Assembly (NCBI GenBank): GCA_003988855.1
Contig: QYAI01000129.1
Span: 1-64,000 of the forward strand
Direction of reading: 5' to 3'
Length of the DNA stretch: 64,000 nt
Source: Arachnopeziza araneosa
Taxonomy: Eukaryota > Ascomycota > Leotiomycetes > Helotiales > Arachnopezizaceae
Below the pieces are notes generated by a model, which saw only the letters and a list, made by a program, of their open reading frames with translations, made no database searches and was not told where the DNA came from. Below, one piece after another: positions 35,884 to 46,490 of this stretch. Position numbers and translations under genes: made by a program. How positions within the stretch are numbered: the stretch's first letter is position 1; the number at the start of each line of letters is the position of its first letter.

Positions 35884-36872
35884 ATGTCCACCATTAAAAA
35901 TGTCGTCGTTGTTGGAGTATAACTCCCTTCCTCCCCGGACTGAAGAATCTACTAAACCATTACAGGCAGGCGGGAATCTAGGCCCTTCTATTGTCGAAGC
36001 CCTCCTAGACACAGGATTCACCGTCACGGTACTAACCCGTGACTCCTCGGCCTCCACCTTTCCCTCATCTGTCCATGTGGAGAAAACGGACTACAGCCTC
36101 TCTTCCCTTGCCGAGATCCTCAAAGGTAAAGATGCCGTCGTATCTACCATTGCCACCGCTGCTCTGGCGGCCCAAGCCCAGATCGTACAAGCGGCTGTTA
36201 AAGCCGGCGTTCAAAGATTTATCCCCAGCGAGTTTGGATTGAATACCCAACGGCTTCATGGGGGTGCGGCTAAGATCTTGGCAAAGAAGGTGGAGTTCCA
36301 ACAGGAATTGAACAAAATCGTGGCTGAGAATCCGGGCTTCTCGTGGACAGGGTTATCCACCAACCTATTCTTCGATTGGGTACGTCCCATCTTTAGGTAC
36401 CATGTCAAAAGATGTACTGACAAACCAGGGCCTCAAAGTCGGCTCACTAGGCTTTTCTATTCCAACTAAGACTGCAACAATCTGGGATTCTGGAAATGAG
36501 GCTTTCACTGGTACGAATCTGTATACCATTGGGCTGGCGGTAGCAGGAGTCTTGAAGCATCCCAAGGAAACAGCAAATCGGTACCTAGACGTGGGATCCT
36601 TCTTGACCACTCAAAACGGAATCCTGAAAATATTTGAAGAAGAGACTGGCGAAAAATGGACAGTGGTACATAAAAGCACTGCAGATAGTCTCAAGACTGC
36701 AGATGAAAAGTTGGCCAAGGGTGACTATTCGGCATTTAGAGATTATTTGGCTCATCATTTCTTCGCTGACGGAGAAGGTCAGTCGGCGAAAGAGGATCAA
36801 TTGGCCAATAGAGAGCTGGGAGTGCCGTATGATGATTTACGGCAGACGATCAAGGCGGTTTTGGCTTCGTAG
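35884..36872 (+). CDS. NmrA-like / isoflavone-reductase-like oxidoreductase
   Basis: Join: 35884-35916, 35966-36379, 36429-36872; 891 bases, 296 residues. An atypical SDR: the dinucleotide motif GAGGNLG is created across the first intron (the first exon is only 11 codons, MSTIKNVVVVG), followed by VTVLTRDSSA, the usual second strand plus Arg that favours NADPH. FIPSEFG is the PCBER/isoflavone-reductase-type signature. In fungi these proteins act in secondary metabolism or as redox sensors (NmrA-like); the substrate is unknown. No targeting peptide. The intron positions and the small first exon are typical of the family in ascomycetes. Confidence 0.88.
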
Positions 36873-36992
36873 TAATCCCGAATGTCGAACTATCAGTTCT
36901 TGGAACATCAATGGTATTTCACAAAATTAGCATACGACTCCGCGACGTGCCTCGATTAAAATAACCACTCTCTTGATGCGAATTAGCAACGC

Positions 36993-37672
36993 TCAGCTGT
37001 TCCCTAAAACCTTTTCTAAGCCCACCTCTAACTTCTCAACATGGTCATAACCTTCCAGCTCCTCGGGGCGAATAAATTTAATCTCGGTATGCTCACGATC
37101 AAGACGAATTCTCCCTTCTGCCCCCTCCTTCAGCATCCACGCAAAAGGATAAATCGTCCACTCCGTGCCAATTGCCGCATCTAGAAGTCTGTACAACTCT
37201 CCCTTTCGAAACAATTCATAGTCCTCATCACTTAATCCCGTCTCTTCACGAATCTCTCGTCGAGCTGCCTCCTCGGGACTGGGGTCTGTGGATTCAATTG
37301 ACCCAGAGCATATGGCCCATTTACCTCTGCTGTGTGTGAGTGCTGTCTCTCTTTCTTATATCGGGACCGCGAAATGATGAAAACGTACGGGTACAGAGAT
37401 TTCTTCTCGCTTCGCTTGAAAAGGGCGAATTTTAAGGGTTGGGTGGAGGTAGGCGGGGTGAAGAGATATGATGAGACGATGGAGTGGGGGCGGAGAGTCG
37501 ACAAGGGCCGAACACGAGACCTCAGATGTAAAGTTCGAGTGGGCTGAGCGAGCCCGATTTTGGATGGCATCATAAATATGAGTTGATGGAGGTGGTGTCG
37601 TGCTGTGAAGAGAGAAGAGGTCGAGATGAGGTTGAGGGTTCGGGAGTAAGTACGATGATTGGTTCGCTTCAA
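36993..37672 (-). CDS. NUDIX hydrolase
   Basis: Join: 37672-37389, 37329-36993; 621 bases, 206 residues from the first Met; a Met pair at about residues 34-35 may be the true start. The NUDIX box (SPEEAARREIREETGL) is intact, with the glycine of GKWAICSGSIE and the RE..EE.G metal-binding core. The 59-base intron joins SLYP to RGKW in frame. NUDIX enzymes cleave nucleoside diphosphates linked to another group; the particular substrate is not readable. The N-terminal 80 residues are Ser/Arg-rich and could be a mitochondrial presequence if the upstream Met is used (inference). Confidence 0.82.
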
Positions 37673-37903
37673 GGATTGTTTACCTGTCCTTGATGGTTAT
37701 AAGAATACTGGTAGTGAAATGATCACTTTCATTCTGTTCTTAAAGGTTGCAAGACGTCTTTCGAAATTTAAATTAAAGGCATGAGGTTTCGGATCGCCAT
37801 TTCAACCTAGCAGATGATCACATCTCTCACGACATCAGGAGACTAATAAACTGAAGAGATATCAAGACGTCTAAATTCAAACTTCATAACATCGGATTTG
37901 ATA

Positions 37904-39380
37904 TCAGTAGTAACTACCACTACCTGAATAATCTCCCTTGGTCCCAGGAAACGCTCCGGCTGGGGCTTGTCGTTCATCTTCCTCGCCCGAGCTACTCTCT
38001 TCAGAAATATCACTATGGTCCGGTGGTGCTTTCAAGGCTTCCAGAACCGTGGATTCTATGACGGGAGGAACCCAAGCTTTCAAAGGGTACATTTCCCGGC
38101 CGAGAGGTATCGAAGCCATCAATGGACCGATCGGAGGAATTGTCTGAGTGTTTATCTGAGATGAATCAGCACAAAAATAAGAAGCAGGTGCGGTAACTCA
38201 CGGTATCATTCATCTTTGACCACTTCTTATTCAACATTTCCAACACTCTTACTTCCTCCATTCTCCCGGCATCAGATCCCCAATGTGATCCACTATCCAC
38301 TCTCTTATCTTCTCGCTTCTCTTCCCAACCCTTCTTGAATCTACCAAAATTTAAGCTTTTCTTCCCTTCTTCTGTGGAAGAGACCCCAAGCTCATGTAAG
38401 CCAGCTTGCAACCAAGCAATTCCAGTTCCAGTTTGACCACCAAGTTCAGCATCAATTCCAAAAAGTCTACACGCCTTTGCTCTCGCAGTTTTCTTGAGGT
38501 CCTCTACATATTTCAGTAGATTCCCATCGATCTTTCCTGGGACGTTTGACATAACCGATGCTAGAAGGGATAGTGCGTTTGCAGCATGTTCAGAAGCAGC
38601 TATACATAACCGGCCAAAGAGATGAGCTCTGACTTTAGGAATCTCAGGAGCCTTGATCATCCATTCTTTGTCATTCTTGTTGCGATCTTGGGCAACTGCA
38701 GCAGGATATGGATCATCTTTCAAGACTGCTAGTAGTGTTGCTTCTGCCAAAGCGAGTGACGACAATGCTCGAAAGGTTGATGTGGCTATGTCGATCGATG
38801 GTGGCGGAGATATGATCTGATCTGAACGAGTCGCTAGATAATCATAAATTGAAGTTGTATCGAGGAGGTGTTTTGTTGCTGTGGTGATAGCCAAAGTCCG
38901 TTGCTGAGGAGTTGGCGAAGATGTGGCTGAAGAATATAGGGGCTGTAGAGATGATCGAGCAAGAAGAGTATAAGTAAATGCTAGTGTTGATAATACAAAA
39001 TATATCTCATATTCAAGAGACAAGACCTTTACTCTTGCATTTTCACGACCAGGTACTGAGCTGTCCGACAAAGTTGGTCGCCATTCAATCGAAGTATTTG
39101 ATTTTGTGATGACGTCTAGATGGTGTCCATCAATAGAATGGCTGCTGATACCAGTATCAACAGCCAGGAGGTATGGAATGTAGTTCTTTAAACTCAAGAG
39201 CACGGAGGAAAGATGTGGAGATTGGTCAAGGGGTGGTAAGCGCTTGTGTTTCTTGAGGCTATCTCTTAATACCCCACGGTAAGTGCTAGCTGATAGCAGT
39301 AATGACGGGTGAGTGTCGGAGTCGAAGGAGCTAGAGAAGGAGAAGGAGGAAGTGGTAGGAAGTATAAATGGGAAAGGCAT
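37904..39380 (-). CDS. palC: pH-response regulator PalC (BRO1 domain)
   Basis: Join: 39380-38202, 38155-37904; 1431 bases, 476 residues. It opens with the PalC-type start MPFPFILPTTSSFSFS and continues with an alpha-helical BRO1-like domain (for example VLSLEYEIYFVLSTLAFTYT and FGRLCIAASEHAANALSLLA). The C-terminal exon carries IPPIGPLMASIPLGREMYPL, a PalC signature, then an acidic tail (SEESSSGEEDE). PalC links the plasma-membrane pH sensor complex to ESCRT-III (Vps32) in the PalH-PacC ambient-pH pathway. The 46-base intron closes in frame, and the length fits the family. Confidence 0.9.
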
Positions 39381-39771
39381 GATGTGTGGTCAGGCTGTGA
39401 TCGTACTGTAGAGGGTAGGATTTAATCAACTTGAACAAAGAGTTAAAGAAAAACGGCCTTTTTGGGGGGGGCTTTGTTCAAGATAATGCTATACTAGAAT
39501 TCCTTGAGAGTGGGAGTCCGAGTTGTGTCGAATATGGAGATGAAACTTTGTTGTCTTGGCGATTGTTGATGTTGGCGAGGCTGACAGTTCTTCCTAGCAA
39601 TATCGTGGGTGTCTTTAGAAAGGCACTCCCCTCCAACGACGTCACTCATGAGATGTCTTTTAATTGTGGAAAATGAGCAAACATGATTTGGCACTAGAAG
39701 CATTTTCGATTCTTTTCAAACCTCCGTAAAAGTTTCAAATTATCATACTCAGAAGACATATACATTGCAAA
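39381..39771. promoter_or_regulatory. Divergent interval between palC and the small hydrophilic protein
   Basis: 390 bases between two start codons facing away. It contains a G-run at about 39462-39471. No specific site is named. Confidence 0.35.
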
Positions 39772-40260
39772 ATGTCAGCCTCTAATAATCAATCCTCTCT
39801 AAACTCTGCACGAGGTGCTGGAACTTCTTGGGGACCAAATGATGTGAAATCGTCTGAATATGCAACACCTGCAACTTCAGTCGGTTCTGCTACAGCAGCT
39901 GGTCACGGTCGGTTCAAATACCTAGATCTTGGCATATTTACTAAGTAAATAGGGGACCATCCTCAAGATAATGCAGATGAGAGCAATGTCACTCTACCGG
40001 GATCAAAGATCGGTCCTCAGAACGAAGACTTGGAAGGAGATCAGATGAGTGCTCCAGGAGAAGGGGAAGTAATGGACGCCCAACTCAACAAGAAGAATGC
40101 TGGTTGGGGAGAGGAAAGTAGTTTCACAAGTAATTTGGATAGACAGAAAGCCGAGCAGCAAGGTGCAAGGGAGGACATTCAAGCCGAAAGAAAATCTGGC
40201 CAGAGCGTTGACGGAGGAGCTGAAGGCAGAGTAGCAAATGAGGAGATTGATCAGGTTTGA
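39772..40260 (+). CDS. Small hydrophilic, glycine/charged-rich protein
   Basis: Join: 39772-39907, 39953-40260; 444 bases, 147 residues. No family recognised with certainty. It is strongly hydrophilic, rich in Gly, Ser, Glu, Gln and Lys and low in hydrophobics (KKNAGWGEESSF, RQKAEQQGAREDIQAERKSG), so likely disordered; it recalls stress-related LEA-like or conidial proteins of ascomycetes (inference). The intron is 45 bases with donor GTCGGT and acceptor AATAG, and the frame is kept (GHG joined to DHPQDN). No signal peptide. Confidence 0.65.
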
Positions 40261-40352
40261 GCGGTCGGGTGATGTAGGAATAACGATCCTGGGTATTCTC
40301 AGATATTATACATACCAGACCTGAACGCCGCCGCTATGCTCGGATCTTGTGC

Positions 40353-41044
40353 CTAAAACTCCATACTTTCCATCGTTGCGTCTCCCAAGCTGCTCAATAC
40401 TGACGACTGTCTCCTTGAAGACGCTAATGTAGATGTAGCTGCTGCTGGCCCTTTCAGCTTATCTTCCCATTCTCTTAGGCTGGTAATATCGCTGCCCTCG
40501 ACTTTGACTGCTCGAGATTCTGCCGCTTTGCCCAAGACTGTCCCAATATATCTTGATTCCTCATCTCCCGTTGCGGAATGTTTCTTCTTCAATACTGTAC
40601 AAAATCAGCAAAGTTAATTAACAGTAGACGCGCATCCGTACTGGTCAAATAATCATCTATTACACCATCGTTCCCGTCTAAAGCTATCCTCCTGATTTCT
40701 TTATTGATTGGCCCTGTTGCCCAAGTCAAGAACGCATCCACCCCTCGTGTATCATCCCCTTCTTCCACCTCCATGTCTTCTGCTAGGCTTGGAAGAAGAG
40801 CACCACAATCCTGCAATGACATTCGCACATCTTGTACAGAGATTTCGAGCGAGAGCTCTGGATTCGTATGATGAACGGTTGCATGTGCTGCTGCAGTGAC
40901 CGCGAGTACGGATATATATCGCGCCGCGAGATCAGTAAGAGTATCTAGGACTGAAGCCTTTGTAGCGTGATAACCAGCTGCTCGAAGAATATGCAAAACG
41001 CAAGGTCGCAAGAGGGAATGGTGAAGCGCATCAGGATGTGTCAT
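40353..41044 (-). CDS. TFIID subunit with Bromo_TP histone fold (TAF3/TAF8-like)
   Basis: Join: 41044-40642, 40594-40353; 645 bases, 214 residues. The N-terminal ~85 residues form a bromodomain-associated histone fold: LLRPCVLHILRAAGYHATKA, DTLTDLAARYISVLAVTAA, VQDVRMSLQDCGALLP. After it come a short conserved region (TWATGPINKEIRRIAL, then DDYL) and an acidic/basic tail. The fold pairs with another TAF in TFIID; the short length and lack of a PHD finger fit fungal TAF3 rather than a metazoan TAF3, but TAF8 is not excluded. The 47-base intron closes in frame (YLT to ILKKKHS). It is head to head with TAF7, with 328 bases between starts. Confidence 0.8.
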
Positions 41045-41372
41045 CTTGAAGCTGGCGGCGACTTCAATTCAGGGAGTCATTGATTCAGAAATCCTCATGG
41101 CCAAGAGCTCGATAGTTCAGGAGGCTGGGTGATGCGATGCTGGTTGTGAATGCTGAGCTTCTTGTCTTGGGATTTAAAGTCCTGCGGCTTTGTTCTCAGC
41201 GCCCCGCCGGAATTTTCCCCTTCGAGCTCACTTCTCCTTCCGCGCAACCTCGCGGCTTCCTCGCATTCTCTATCAACACCACGCTCTACGCTCCAGAACT
41301 CGATTAGAGACTACGATAACGAGTGTGCCGCAGCACTACAACTTTAATGATCTTTCACTTCTTAACGTCAAT
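41045..41372. promoter_or_regulatory. Bidirectional promoter of two TFIID subunit genes
   Basis: The interval between the divergent starts of the histone-fold TAF (41044) and TAF7 (41373) is 328 bases. The open frame of TAF7 extends upstream without a stop to 41190, but the N-terminus beginning at 41373 is the one that fits the family. Confidence 0.5.
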
Positions 41373-42872
41373 ATGAGCGGCTTCAAGCTCAAGCTCAATA
41401 CCAAGCCTTCTGGGCTTTCATTCACAACTCCTACACCCACTCCAACTGCCTCGACCCCAAAACCCAGACTTAAGCTTACAAGCAATTCGATCCCTCCTAC
41501 TCCAGCCGCATCCCAAACTCCTCCAAAACCCAAAAAGACCAAAGCTGGAAGAGCTACCAAACCTAGCGCAAAGATTATCGAAAGCCGAAAGCGCAAAGAT
41601 GAGTCCGATGAAGATGCAGGATCAACAATAGATGTGCAACCGCCATCATCAAAGAGGGTCAAGATATCGATCAAAAAACCAAAGACATCAGTACCAAAGA
41701 CCCCAGTTACTCCTGCGGTTGTCTTGAAGCAGAAAGGCAAACCACCAAAGAGGCCATTTGGAGAGGGGTATGATTCTGAAGCTAGTGATCGCGAGGAGGA
41801 TCCTACGATAGAAGAGCAGTTTATCATACGAATGGTTCCAGGATCAGATTGCGAATATGTGAGGCAATTGATTACGGACAAGAAGATTGGAACAACCAGG
41901 GATTTTCATATTAGATTTTACGACCCCGATGGGCGAGTTGCTGCAGTATTTGTAAGAAACAACATATACGCCGCTACAGTGGTTGATCTGCCTTGTATAA
42001 TTGAAGGAATGAAGAGTTGGGACAAGAGAGGCCAATGGAAAAGTGCGGATATCTCTCAGATGCTTTTGGTTCATACACAAGTGAAGAGCGAAGAGGAAGT
42101 CAAGAAAGCCTCATTACCCCATGAAATTGATCCTACGACCCATCAATATCCTCATGGTCTTACTCCACCTATGCACTTTGTCCGCAAAAGACGATTTCGG
42201 AAGCGATTACACAAGACGCAAATTGAAGCTGTGGAGAAGGAGCTCGACAGACTTCTAGCTGCAGATGCTGATTCCGAACAAACTTCTTACGTCATATTCG
42301 ATCCAGATGCGGAAGGGAGGTCAGAAATGGGTGAAACGCCTGGGGCAATGCAGAGTGAAGACGAATATTCTGGTGAGGAAGATGCAGAAGGCGATGAAGA
42401 TGATGGAGGTTATTTTGGAAATACACATCACCCACCCCAACAAGAAGATTCTGGCATGGATATGGATGCTCTTTTCGAAGCCGAAATGGAAGCTGCCATT
42501 CTTGGGCATTCGGAAGAAGTGGAATCCGCCACACCAATGTCGACTGCGATTGCAACCCCTCGAGCAAATGGTGGAATTCATGGTGGAGTAGAGGAGGATA
42601 GTGGTGATGACTCTTTTGAAGACGATGACATGGATGATAGGGAGGAACAGCCAGATGAGATTGACGAAGAGGAGAAGGAGAGAATATCACAGCTACAAGC
42701 TGCCAGAGAGGAGATTACTCATCTGAAAGACAAGCTTGAGGACGCCCACCGCAATCTGACATTACAGACTAACCCTATCTTGAAGAATCGATTGACAGAA
42801 AATATCAGAAAGTTGAAGCAGGAATTGCAACTGAAGCTCTCCTCAATTGGAGAGGATGAAGAGAATGAATAG
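41373..42872 (+). CDS. TAF7: TFIID subunit TAF7
   Basis: Single exon, 499 residues from MSGFKLKLNTKP. The N-terminal 150 residues are Pro/Thr/Lys-rich and disordered. The TAFII55 N-terminal domain follows (about 140-320): EEQFIIRMVPGSDCEYVRQL, FHIRFYDPDGRVAAVFV, YAATVVDLPCIIEGMKSWD, and the diagnostic tail GLTPPMHFVRKRRFRKRL. Acidic stretches and a coiled coil (ISQLQAAREEITHLKDKLED) end the protein. TAF7 binds TAF1 and restrains its acetyltransferase activity in TFIID. The start was chosen by family fit; the frame is open for another 61 codons upstream. Confidence 0.93.
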   Translation: MSGFKLKLNTKPSGLSFTTPTPTPTASTPKPRLKLTSNSIPPTPAASQTPPKPKKTKAGRATKPSAKIIESRKRKDESDEDAGSTIDVQPPSSKRVKISIKKPKTSVPKTPVTPAVVLKQKGKPPKRPFGEGYDSEASDREEDPTIEEQFIIRMVPGSDCEYVRQLITDKKIGTTRDFHIRFYDPDGRVAAVFVRNNIYAATVVDLPCIIEGMKSWDKRGQWKSADISQMLLVHTQVKSEEEVKKASLPHEIDPTTHQYPHGLTPPMHFVRKRRFRKRLHKTQIEAVEKELDRLLAADADSEQTSYVIFDPDAEGRSEMGETPGAMQSEDEYSGEEDAEGDEDDGGYFGNTHHPPQQEDSGMDMDALFEAEMEAAILGHSEEVESATPMSTAIATPRANGGIHGGVEEDSGDDSFEDDDMDDREEQPDEIDEEEKERISQLQAAREEITHLKDKLEDAHRNLTLQTNPILKNRLTENIRKLKQELQLKLSSIGEDEENE

Positions 42873-43089
42873 ATCGCTCGTGGTAATTGAATAGTATTAA
42901 ATCATGAGATCTGCAGGGTGGATCATGATAGTTCAAGACCGCTTTCAATGCACGTAGCCTGGATTCGGATAGCTTTACAAAGCAGTCTATAAATATCAAG
43001 AAAACAACACTGTGTTCTCGTTGCCTTGATTCCAAGCATTTCTTGTCCCATAACATACACCACAGATAATGTACACCAAGCCTAGCCAA

Positions 43090-43752
43090 TTATACACTCT
43101 TTAAGTAATTCTTCTCCTTGATGTTAGCCCTTCTTTCCCTCCTCATTGCCGCTTGTAATTCCGTTCGTTTCGTGTCCGCCTCAATAGCGCCCTCGATCGT
43201 CCCATCAGGATTTGAAGGTAAATCAATTGATTGTTGCGTTAAAGGGACCTTTGGATCCAACACTTCTCCGCGAGCAGTACGAGCCTCTTCGAGTTTACGT
43301 TGTCGTTTCGCAGCTTTCCTTCTAAGTTTCTTTGATTTGGCTACCATTCGTTAGATTCCTATACCATATCTTGAGAAAGTGAATATCATACCAAACAAAT
43401 CTGCATCCAAAGAATCGTCCACGTCGTCCTTTTTCTTCTCATCCAGACACCTCCATAACCAAGCAGGGTACTCGTCCTCCTTCAAAGCAATAGGATCGTT
43501 TTGATTTTTGAGATAATTGATTCCTTTTAATAGTGTACCAACTGCAGCGATTGAAATTATAGGCTCTGCGCCGGTAGCTTTTGACGCTGGGCGTAAACTT
43601 GTACCCAAGGAATTGGTGCTAGGTGACAGTGGAGATGCGCTTGTAGCTGTAGCAGGAGGTTCGTAGAAACGGGTGCTGGAGGAGAAGAGGCGGGGGATCA
43701 AGAAAGTGCTTCGAAGAGCGGAAGCTCGTCGTAAACAGCGAGAACAGATCAT
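43090..43752 (-). CDS. MRPL37: Mitochondrial large-subunit ribosomal protein mL54 (MRPL37)
   Basis: Join: 43752-43392, 43340-43090; 612 bases, 203 residues. The N-terminus (MICSRCLRRASALRSTF) is an Arg/Ser-rich mitochondrial presequence. The family core is GINYLKNQNDPIALKEDEYP followed by AWLWRCLD, then a basic RSKK-type tail (AKSKKLRRKAAKRQRKLEEA). The 51-base intron splits the Ala codon of DLFAKSKK. The Met at 43752 is preferred over an in-frame upstream Met (43848) because the presequence begins there. It is part of the mitochondrial 54S (large) subunit. Confidence 0.9.
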
Positions 43753-44109
43753 GTTGTGGTTGCGTTTGCCGTAAGGTTGGATGGTGTTCGAGAGACTTTC
43801 TCGAGACTCTACGGTGGCCGAAAACTTGGGACGCGAAGTCAATATCAAAAATTAAGAGCACAAGGCAAAAATCACAACTTGCGAGCGAGAGACATTGGTG
43901 GGAATGGTTATGACTTCGAATGTTTCGTACATTTCTACTATTTATAATGGGGAGCCTCTGAGCCATGAAAAACCCCAATTGATCCCAGCTACAAGATCCA
44001 CCGTTGTGTTTAACCATAGCTCTCGCACCCTGTGGTTGAACTACCAAGCTACTATGTCTTCATGACTGCCACTATTTCCAGCCCAGCGATCTTTGCCATT
44101 CTTAATAAC
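43753..44109. other. Intergenic
   Basis: 357 bases between the mL54 start and the complex I subunit stop, both on the minus strand. Overlapping short frames only. Confidence 0.4.
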
Positions 44110-44529
44110 TCATTCTGATTGTGGAATGTAGTTCTGTTGCTCGAAAAGATAACCCTTGATCTTTGCGTCTTTCAGTAGCTCAAAGTATCGCTCTATAGTC
44201 AACATTAGCATACTCAACCAAGGAATAACATCAATATTTCTCAATTAGATATCTCGCGCAACTTCTAAGGCTTCCTAACCACCATTTCAATTAAGCTTAC
44301 CTCTTAAAGCACCGCATTTCTCCAAATGATTCACACCTTCCTTATAATAGCACTTCCCCAGCTCTTGTCTGACTAATCTTGCCATCATGCTCTTAACCCA
44401 TTGTTCTCTAATGATCGCATCCTGAGCTTGCTTCAATCGTGGAGTATCATCATAGTCAACGCCATCAAAGGTCGGAGGCACGGTAGGCTTCTTTGCCAGG
44501 AAGGCGGCGGATTCGGGTGTTGGAGCCAT
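44110..44529 (-). CDS. Complex I subunit, NDUFB10/PDSW type (12 kDa)
   Basis: Join: 44529-44301, 44192-44110; 312 bases, 103 residues. It starts MAPTPESAAFLAKKPTVPPT and carries REQWVKSMMARLVRQELGKC followed by the second family cysteine in VNHLEKCGALRERYFELL. The twin-cysteine pattern is that of the NDUFB10-like accessory subunit of NADH:ubiquinone oxidoreductase, an intermembrane-space facing membrane-arm component. The 108-base intron is placed by phase and gives a continuous family match; the protein ends NYIPQSE. I start at MAPTP rather than nine codons upstream. Confidence 0.9.
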
Positions 44530-44886
44530 TATATTGAGCAGGTCGCACAGTCGCAAGCTAACAAAGACTAATTGGAAGGTCTTGTGTCCAGCTCTTAAGT
44601 CGTAGTGTTGTGAACTTCAAATGCACTGAGCTGCAGGTGGTGATTAGGTAAGTCTCTACTTCGATGCCCGAGGCTTCAACCCAACCCACAAATAAACTGC
44701 AGCCAATTGCGTTAGCGTGGCCTACGATAAGCGAGCATGAATTTTTTTTCCTGATAAGAGCTTTCCTCCACCGCCGCCCCAACTTTTTCACCTCTTCCCA
44801 AATTCTCCATCTTCAAACATCTTCTTCGAAACATCTTCGAATATCAATTCATCTCAATTCAATACCCATCATACACTACAGAAGAA
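44530..44886. promoter_or_regulatory. Divergent promoter: complex I subunit and nucleolin-like gene
   Basis: 357 bases between divergent starts. The right part (about 44760-44886) is a CT- and CA-rich leader typical of a highly expressed fungal gene. No specific site is named. Confidence 0.4.
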
Positions 44887-46490
44887 ATGGCGAAGACTAA
44901 GGAACCCAAAGCCAGCAAGGCTAAGACCGAGGTCAAATCACTTTCAACTGTCAAGAACGCATCTGTCACTAAGCCATCGCAGACTCCTAATGCCAAGTCC
45001 AAGCAGATCGCAAAAGAAACTGCTACCAAGATCAATGGCAAGAAGGCTTCTAAACCTGTTGTCAAGCAACCTACCCCTTCCGTTAGCAGCAGCGAATCTG
45101 AGGCCGGCTCAGGATCTGGTTCTGATGATAGTGAATCCGAGTCCGAGTCCGAAGCTGAGGTCAAGAAACCCGTTGCCAATGGTAAGGCAAATGGAAAGGT
45201 CAATGGCAAGACAAATGGTGTTGCAAAGAAAGAGGTAGATACCTCTGACTCCTCTGATTCATCTGAAGACGATTCCGAGGCATCCGATTCTGACAAAGCC
45301 TCTGAAAAGGCTGCTGCCGCTTCCGACAGCGATGATTCTGACTCTGAGTCTGAAGATGAGAAGCCAGCTGCTATTGTCAAGGAGGTCACCAAGAAGGCCG
45401 TCAACGCAGGAAAGACTGCCGCGAATGGAGCTGCTAAAGCCGTTGCAAAGGCTACTGTGGGTACAATGATTCTGCCGGCTTCCATTACTAATTATTTTAG
45501 GAGTCTTCCGACGAAGAAGATGATTCTGACGATTCCGCATCTAGCGATGAGGAAGATGGATCTGATTCTGGTTCAGATTCTTCCGATAGCGAGGCCGAAG
45601 CCCCAAGCAAAAAGCGCAAAGCTGAAGAAGATACTGCTACCCCAGCGAAGAAATCAAAGACGGAGACAGATGCTTCTGACGAAGGCTCCAAAAACTTGTT
45701 TGTTGGTAACTTGAGCTGGAACATTGATGATGAGTGGCTCTTCCGTGAATTTGAAGAGTTTGGTGAGATCACTCGTGCTGCTGTCATGAGCGACAAGGCT
45801 ACTGGCCGATCAAAGGGTTTCGGATATGTTGAGTTCACCACCAGCTCTGCAGCCGCAGCTGCACTTGCCGCAAAGAAGGGTGCACTAATCGATGGTCGCG
45901 AGGCTAATGTCGACTTCTCTACTCCTCGCGATTCCAATGCACCAAAGGAGCGTGCTCAGAACAGAGCTCAATCCTATGGCGACTCTACCAACCCTCCTTC
46001 TGACACTCTTTTCTGTGGAAACCTTTCATTCAGCGCTGATGAGAACATGATTGGTGAGGCTTTCGGTGCTCATGGAACTGTCGTCAATGTCAGACTTCCC
46101 ACAGACATGTAAGTCACCGTTCAGGAGCTCAAACTCTTTATTAACTATTGCAGGGAGAGTGGAAACCCCAAAGGCTTCGGATATGTTACCTTTGCATCAA
46201 TCGATGATGCTAAAACCGCTTATGAGGCAATGCTTGGTGCTGATATCGGAGGCCGAGCTGTTCGTCTTGACTATGCTACTCCCAAGCCTGATCGCAACGG
46301 CGGGGGCGGTGGTCGCGGAGGTGGACGTGGCAGTTTTGGTGGTGGCCGTGGAGGAGGACGAGGAGGTCGTGGTGGCTTCGGTGATCGTGGAGGACGTGGA
46401 GGTTCTCGCGGAGGATCTCGAGGCGGACGTGGAGGAAGCACCAACCGTGGAGGTTTCGGTGACTTCAAGGGCAAGAAACAGACTTTCTAA
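44887..46490 (+). CDS. Nucleolin-like RNA-binding protein (Gar2/Nsr1 type)
   Basis: Join: 44887-45456, 45501-46108, 46154-46490; 1515 bases, 504 residues. A long N-terminal half alternates Lys-rich and acidic serine blocks (SESEAGSGSGSDDSESESE). Then come two RRMs: NLFVGNLSWNIDD with KGFGYVEF, and TLFCGNLSFSADE with KGFGYVTF, which are the RNP2 and RNP1 motifs. The C-terminus is an RGG/GGR tail (RGGRGGFGDRGGRGGSRGG). This is the architecture of Gar2/Nsr1, the fungal nucleolins needed for pre-rRNA processing in the nucleolus. The first intron (44 bases, donor GTGGGT) lies in the acidic region, the second (45 bases) in RRM2. Confidence 0.93.

Noticed and set aside
41336..41881. 181-codon minus-strand frame opposite the TAF7 N-terminus
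   Set aside because: Shadow of a low-complexity Pro/Thr/Lys coding region; no motif or promoter support.
46271..46474. Proline-rich minus-strand frame under the RGG tail
   Set aside because: Reverse complement of GGR/RGG codons always gives a Pro-rich frame; the + strand reading has two RRMs.
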